Origin: Erginobacter sp964465735
Lineage (GTDB): Bacteria > Auribacterota > Erginobacteria > Erginobacterales > Erginobacteraceae
Direction of reading: 5' to 3'
DNA: 16,687 nt
Assembly (NCBI GenBank): GCA_964465735.1
Contig: CAYXKT010000060.1
Location: 1 to 16,687, forward strand
Of this stretch, positions 13,269 to 16,687 are shown one piece after another. A model generated the notes under the pieces. It searched no databases. It worked only from the letters and a program-made list of their open reading frames with translations, and was not told where the DNA came from. The translations under genes and the position numbers were made by a program. Positions within the stretch are counted from its first letter, which is position 1, and each line of letters begins with the position of its first letter.

Positions 13269-14654
13269 ATGACCTCGAATCTGCTGGAAAAATACGGTTT
13301 TAACCAAACGGAATTTAAATCTCTCCAGTCTGACTATCGGGCCGGGAAACTGAGCCTGCGTAGCAACCTGATCAACTATAATAATACCTGGCGGATCAGT
13401 CCACCCCTCTCCGCGGATAGTGTTGGTTTCCCTTCTCCCGAGAGCCCCCCGCCTGTCCGGGGCCGGGAGATAATCTCCGCCGGACAGCTGGGCTTGATCT
13501 TTATGAACGGGGGCGCCGCCACCCGGTTCCAGAAACCAGGAGAGAACCTCCCCAAGGGTGCTTTCCCGATAATGGAGCTGCAGGGCCGGGAGCGGAGTTT
13601 TATGGAGTTGAAGATTGCCAATGCCCGGGCGGCCGGCGAGGAGTTCGGGGGAGCGATCCCGGCCTGGATCCTCAATAGCTATTTCACCGAGGATCGGACC
13701 CGTCAGATCCTTGAGGAGCAGGGAAACTACGGGAAGGCCGATCTCTTTACCTACTGCCAGGGGATAATGAAGCGGGTCATCCCCTCGGAAGCCGATCTGC
13801 AACTCCACTACGGGAAAGCGATTGCCAGGCTGGAAAAGAAGATCAGTGAGCTTTTGGCCGGTCCTGACCGCCAGGAGGCTCAAGAGGAGAAAGACCAGCT
13901 GGCCGCCAGCCTGGCCGGATGGATCGAGGAACTGTCCGGCCGGGGGGGAGACGAACTGGAGGCTTCGGCCGGTCAGGACTGCTTTAACCCGCCGGGCCAT
14001 CTCGATACGACCCTCTGGCTGATCCTGGACCCCTCCCGTCCGCTGCTGAAGATGGTGGAACTGGGGGTGGAGTACCTGATGATCTCCAATATCGATAATC
14101 TGGGGGCGCTGGTCGATCCCGCCCTTCCCGGGTTGCTCTCCCTCCGGCGGGCGGGAGGGACGGGCATTCTCTGTGAAGTCAGCGTCAAGCCCCCGGGGCA
14201 GAAAGGCGGGGCCCTGGCCCGGGTCTATGACCCGGCCAACGATCGCGGATGGAGCCAACTGATCGAGGAGTTTGCCTTTCCCCTCGACTTTGACCAGGAT
14301 CAAATCCCCGAGTTCAATAACGCCGCTTACACGGTAGCCGTCGCCGACCTGCTCCGAATCTTCCAACTCGACCGGGAGCAGCTGGCCGGAGCGTCTCGCG
14401 AGGAGCTGGCGGACCGGGTGAAGGCGGTTACTGACCGGCTCCCGGTCTATGTGGCGATCAAGGAACTGAAGCGATCCGGGAGTTCGCCGCTACCGGTAGT
14501 CCAGTTCGAGCGTCTCCAGGGGGATCTGACCCGTCTGCTTTCGCCCCTGGGGGTGAAGACCGAAGACCGTTTCTTCCCGGTTAAGACACGGGAGGATATC
14601 CCGATTGTCGTTCCCCGTCTGAAAAAGGTCCTGGCCGGACGGATCCGTCTTTAG
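13269..14654 (+). CDS. UDPGP-family UTP:sugar-1-phosphate uridylyltransferase (461 aa)
   Basis: A member of the eukaryote-type UDP-glucose / UDP-N-acetylhexosamine pyrophosphorylase family, not the bacterial GalU type. The start ATG has aggaga (13258-13263) 5 bases upstream. FMNGGAATRF (78-87) with PKGAFPI (95-101) is the nucleotide-binding loop and substrate Lys region. ISNIDNLGALVDP (272-284) matches the very conserved NIDNLGA motif of UGP2-type enzymes. KGGALARV and FNNAAYT follow, then a C-terminal region with FERLQGDLT. The length is close to the usual 450-500 residues. Residues about 185-225 are charged and likely helical, an insertion-like segment. It makes a UDP-sugar from UTP and sugar-1-phosphate in the cytoplasm; whether glucose, GlcNAc or GalNAc cannot be told. 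It sits 38 bases after the GT2 gene, so it probably ends the operon. Confidence 0.85.
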   Translation: MTSNLLEKYGFNQTEFKSLQSDYRAGKLSLRSNLINYNNTWRISPPLSADSVGFPSPESPPPVRGREIISAGQLGLIFMNGGAATRFQKPGENLPKGAFPIMELQGRERSFMELKIANARAAGEEFGGAIPAWILNSYFTEDRTRQILEEQGNYGKADLFTYCQGIMKRVIPSEADLQLHYGKAIARLEKKISELLAGPDRQEAQEEKDQLAASLAGWIEELSGRGGDELEASAGQDCFNPPGHLDTTLWLILDPSRPLLKMVELGVEYLMISNIDNLGALVDPALPGLLSLRRAGGTGILCEVSVKPPGQKGGALARVYDPANDRGWSQLIEEFAFPLDFDQDQIPEFNNAAYTVAVADLLRIFQLDREQLAGASREELADRVKAVTDRLPVYVAIKELKRSGSSPLPVVQFERLQGDLTRLLSPLGVKTEDRFFPVKTREDIPIVVPRLKKVLAGRIRL

Positions 14655-14699
14655 CCCCCTGCTTAGTGTCTGGACGGAAACCTGAGATCAATGGACTTT

Positions 14700-14781
14700 G
14701 TCATTGCGAAAAACGAGTTGACGAAGCAATCTCATCAGCAAAAAAAAACAGATTGCTTTGTCGTCCCTTTTCGCGAGGACG
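14700..14781. repeat. GTCATTGCGA...GAAGCAATCT hairpin repeat
   Basis: gacgaagcaatct (14720-14732) pairs with agattgctttgtc (14750-14762) with one G-T mismatch, across an A-rich loop. The outer flanks gtcattgcga and tcgcgaggacg are partly complementary. From general knowledge this is a diverged copy of a hairpin repeat of the form GTCATTGCGAnnnnGAAGCAATCT, widespread between genes in many bacteria. It is probably non-coding; it creates a spurious short ORF (LCHCEKRVDEAIS). Confidence 0.65.
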
Positions 14782-14857
14782 TGGTTTTAGGGGTTTGCGT
14801 TCAGACATTACTAAGTATGGCGCAGCGGGAATAATGGGCAATGATCGGTCATTGTAA

Positions 14858-15018
14858 CCTAAGTTGAGCGATTATTGCGGATGAAATGTGCTAAGATTTT
14901 GCTGGCCGACGGGTTGCGAAAACCGCAGCCATATCCAGGAGATATGGCGAGGATTTTCAATATCCGTTCGGACGCAAAAGATTGGTGCAGTTCGCCGCAT
15001 AGAATCGCTCAATTTAGG
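14858..15018 (+). repeat. Complete 161-bp foldback (long-palindrome) element, copy 2
   Basis: The ends cctaagttgagcgatt and aatcgctcaatttagg are 16-bp inverted repeats with one G-T mismatch. Similarity between the arms continues inward: gcgg plus gaa..tg, then attttgc and ccga-cgg, then gaaaa. It finishes in the perfect central hairpin ccatatc-cagga-gatatgg (14929-14947). That hairpin is centred on 14938, exactly the midpoint of the element, so the whole unit is one imperfect palindrome with arms of about 78 bp. tgtaa occurs on both sides (14853-14857 and 15019-15023) and could be a target duplication. However, the right flank also resembles that of copy 1, so this is uncertain. No transposase is present. 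Confidence 0.85.
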
Positions 15019-15045
15019 TGTAAGTGATAGTGAAACAATCTTAGT

Positions 15046-15080
15046 TCATTGCCGGGGCGGAGATTGGTTCGTGGCAATGA
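15046..15080. repeat. TCATTGCC / GGCAATGA stem, likely repeat remnant
   Basis: A perfect 8-bp inverted repeat (15046-15053 and 15073-15080) with a 19-base loop. Its ends resemble the outer ends of GTCATTGCGA-type hairpin repeats such as the one at 14700, so it may be a shortened relative. It lies about 108 bases upstream of the GT4 start. Confidence 0.45.
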
Positions 15081-15187
15081 CTTTGGATATGGTTTTTAAT
15101 TATGCAACAATACCCGGGTTCAGTATTGTGGAGGGCCTGTTTTGTTGAAGAATCGAAAAATATTCCGGCTGGATGGAGAAAAAGCTG

Positions 15188-16357
15188 ATGGGTGATCCGG
15201 TACAATCCATTTCTTCTCTGTTGGTGACCCATTCTCCCCGCTGGAACGGGGAGACGGAATACGCTTTCGGGGTGATCCAGGCTGAGGTGGAGATGGGGAT
15301 TGAGGTCACCGTGGTCGCCCCCAGAGACTGTGCCCTGGCCCGGAAGGTGGCCGGATCGGTCCGCCTGCTGGAACTGCCGGGGCCCAACCCGTCCTCTTCT
15401 CTCCTTGATTTCTTGCGGGACTTGAGTTGGCTCTCCCATCTGATCGAGGAGAGCGGATTTGATATTCTCCACGCCTGCCGGGCTACCGGACATCTTCTGA
15501 CCGCGCTGGCCGCCCGGCACCGGGCGCCGCTCCTCCACCTCCGGGGCGGGGCCAAGAAGCCCTACGGTCATCCGGGGAATCGCCTGCTCTATCGGAGACT
15601 GACCGCCGGGGTGATCGTCTCTTCGCAGCGGGTGGGGAACTGGATGACCGGCAGTCTAAAGGTGTCCCCGGAGCGGGTGCATCGGATCTTCTCCCCGGTG
15701 GATACGGAGAGATTTCGGCCCCGATCCCCGGATCTTTCCCTCCGGGAGGAACTGATGATCCCCGGGGAATCTCCCCTGGTTCTCAATGTGGCACGGTTGG
15801 CCCCGATCAAGGGACACCTGGTCCTGCTCGAGGCGATGGCCGAGGTCTGCCGGCGGTTTCCGGGGACGGTCCTGGTCCTGGTCGGCGGACCCTGGCAGGG
15901 CCAGAAGGAGAGACTTCAGGCCCGGGCCCGCGAACTGGGGTTGGAGGGTACGCTGATTTTGACCGGGAGCAGAAAAGATATCCCCCGGTTTCTCTCCACC
16001 GCCACAGTCTGTGTCTCTTCCTCGCTGGGCAGCGAGGAAAATTCCCGGGCGGTGAGCGAGTATATGGCCTCCGGCTGTCCGGTGGCCGCCACGACGGTCG
16101 GGGTCATCCCCGAATTGGTGGTGGATGGGATCACCGGTTCCCTGGTCCCTCCCGGTGACTCCGATGCCCTGGCTGGAGCGATCAGCGGTCTGTTGGCAGA
16201 TCCCTCCCGGACCCGGAAGATGGGGGCGGCCGGACGGGAACGAGCAAAGAAGGAATTTTCTCGACAGGCCTTTGCCCGCCGTCTCTTCACCGCCCTCGAT
16301 TCGCTGGGGATAAATATTCACCGCGGAGGCGCAAAGAGCGCGGAGAAGGAGGGATAA
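15188..16357 (+). CDS. GT4-family glycosyltransferase (389 aa)
   Basis: A GT-B retaining glycosyltransferase of the WaaG/PimA-like GT4 group. I prefer ATG 15188, which has ggag 9 bases upstream; ATG 15173 in frame would add five residues but has almost no ribosome site. The N-terminal half has the acceptor-side pattern NGETEYAFGVIQAEVEMG and a HAC/HLRGGAKKPYGH region. The C-terminal half has LVLNVARLAPIKGH (about 197-210), LVGGPWQGQ, LTGSRKDIPRFLSTATV and EENSRAVSEYMASG (283-296), the family's E-x7-E donor phosphate motif. It probably adds a sugar to a lipid-linked or LPS-core glycan on the cytoplasmic membrane face. Its last residues (HRGGAKSAEKEG) look like read-through of a dispersed repeat. 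It follows the three-gene operon but is separated by 0.5 kb of repeats, so it is probably transcribed independently. Confidence 0.85.
   Translation: MGDPVQSISSLLVTHSPRWNGETEYAFGVIQAEVEMGIEVTVVAPRDCALARKVAGSVRLLELPGPNPSSSLLDFLRDLSWLSHLIEESGFDILHACRATGHLLTALAARHRAPLLHLRGGAKKPYGHPGNRLLYRRLTAGVIVSSQRVGNWMTGSLKVSPERVHRIFSPVDTERFRPRSPDLSLREELMIPGESPLVLNVARLAPIKGHLVLLEAMAEVCRRFPGTVLVLVGGPWQGQKERLQARARELGLEGTLILTGSRKDIPRFLSTATVCVSSSLGSEENSRAVSEYMASGCPVAATTVGVIPELVVDGITGSLVPPGDSDALAGAISGLLADPSRTRKMGAAGRERAKKEFSRQAFARRLFTALDSLGINIHRGGAKSAEKEG
16316..16353. repeat. Dispersed CACCGCGGAGGCGCAAAG-type repeat forming the GT4 C-terminus
   Basis: ttcaccgcggaggcgcaaag followed by agcgcggagaagg resembles a short interspersed repeat (CACCGCAGAGGCGCAGAG-like) that I recall from many bacterial genomes, where it often supplies HRGGAESAE-like protein ends. 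Here it encodes the last 12 or so residues of the GT4 gene, just before a double stop (taataa). Only one copy is visible in this window. Confidence 0.5.
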
Positions 16358-16587
16358 TAAAACCACGGGCGGTTGCTGGAGCCCTGGCGCCCCTTTCTCC
16401 AGTGGAGATGAGGGGAACTCCGGTTTGACTTTTTCCGGTCGAAGGGGTAATTTGTTCCTCCTTGTAATTGCTGTCCGCCTCTGTTGAGTTTGTGGTGGGC
16501 CAAGTTGGGATATAGCTCCCGTTGGTCCAGCGAAGAGTGGTAACCGGTAATCCAGCCCTCAGAGTTTCGATAGCGATTAATATTCAA
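16358..16587. other. Spacer between GT4 and the final repeat
   Basis: About 230 bases without a recognisable gene. A 6-bp inverted repeat (ctggag 16376-16381, ctccag 16397-16402) lies close to the GT4 stop but has no T-run. An 89-codon minus-strand ORF (16318-16587) resembles nothing I know. It overlaps the GT4 C-terminus and begins next to the foldback element, so I do not call it a gene; it could be a decayed fragment. Confidence 0.5.
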
Positions 16588-16687
16588 CCTAAGTTGAGCG
16601 ATTATTGCGGATGAAACGTGCTAAGATTTTGCGGGCCGACGGGTTGCGAAAACCGCAGCCATATCCAGGAGATATGGCGAGGATTTT
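16588..16687 (+). repeat. Dispersed foldback repeat, copy 3 (left-hand 100 bp, cut by window edge)
   Basis: Aligns without gaps to 14858-14957, with two differences that I can see (gatgaaac versus gatgaaat and gcgggcc versus gctggcc). It includes the left terminal arm starting cctaagttgagcg and the central hairpin, and is in the same orientation as the other two copies. The sequence stops just past the centre of the element. Confidence 0.9.

Larger units (their letters stand above)
14655..15187. other. Repeat-rich intergenic region
   Basis: About 530 bases with no gene I can support. It holds three repeat-like structures: the hairpin at 14700-14781, the complete foldback element at 14858-15018, and a tcattgcc/ggcaatga stem at 15046-15080. 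Short ORFs here only read through these repeats. A weak stem (tccgtc/gacgga) just after the UDPGP stop lacks a T-run and is not a convincing terminator. Confidence 0.7.

Noticed and set aside
13251..14366. 371-codon minus-strand ORF opposite the UDPGP gene
   Set aside because: Also an antisense shadow; the plus strand carries conserved UDPGP motifs and a good ribosome site.
14666..14857. Short ORF containing LCHCEKRVDEAIS
   Set aside because: It reads through a GTCATTGCGA-type hairpin repeat; such peptides are a familiar artefact of this repeat.
14888..15148. 86-codon ORF across the foldback element
   Set aside because: Most of it is the repeat itself, it has no ribosome site, and the repeat is non-coding in structure.
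16318..16587. 89-codon minus-strand ORF next to copy 3 of the repeat
   Set aside because: No recognisable motif, it overlaps the end of the GT4 gene, and it lacks supporting signals. A decayed fragment remains possible.
1..16687. Circular element, because the two ends share 39 bases
   Set aside because: The shared bases contain a mismatch and belong to a repeat also present at 14858-15018, so they reflect repeat copies rather than terminal redundancy.

Overview
The window is GC-rich bacterial DNA, densely coding and with no mobile-element genes, rRNA or tRNA that I could recognise. A heptosyltransferase-like GT9 gene, VCBS/FG-GAP repeats of the DYNGDGTTDIAVFR type and a eukaryote-type UDPGP nucleotidyltransferase suggest an uncultured Gram-negative lineage. 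I would guess a PVC-related candidate phylum such as Omnitrophota or Auribacterota, but this is a low-confidence inference from gene style, not phylogeny.

Layout. Positions 1-199 hold the right part of a dispersed foldback repeat and a short leader. Positions 200-9682 are one giant gene for a 3160-residue secreted protein. In order it has a signal peptide, Pro/Thr-rich linkers, an AT-rich unidentified domain, six 40-residue FG-GAP/VCBS-like repeats, four seven-bladed WD40-like propellers, a fifth divergent propeller-like region, a lamin-tail-like domain, and a C-terminal domain resembling alpha/alpha-toroid plus beta-sandwich polysaccharide lyases. Next come a repeat-bearing spacer, a 218-residue protein built from three copies of one small domain, and a convergent minus-strand orphan gene with its own promoter and a palindrome that may be an operator. 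Divergent from that gene is a three-gene operon (GT9 transferase, GT2 polyprenol-phosphate mannose synthase-like protein, UDPGP nucleotidyltransferase). A repeat-rich 0.5-kb spacer precedes a GT4 glycosyltransferase, and the window ends inside another copy of the foldback repeat.

How the genes may work together (inference): the four sugar-metabolism genes look like part of a surface polysaccharide or lipopolysaccharide locus. They would supply a UDP-sugar (UDPGP), a lipid-linked sugar (GT2), and transferases that extend a glycan (GT9, GT4). The giant exported protein could bind or cleave polysaccharide at the cell surface, but nothing in the sequence ties it directly to the locus.

The most unusual things here are the giant multi-propeller lyase-like protein, which carries internal signs of gene fusion and whole-propeller duplication, and a 161-bp element that is one long imperfect palindrome. 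That element is present in three copies, two of which coincide with the window edges. I did not find a convincing new defence, mobile or regulatory system.
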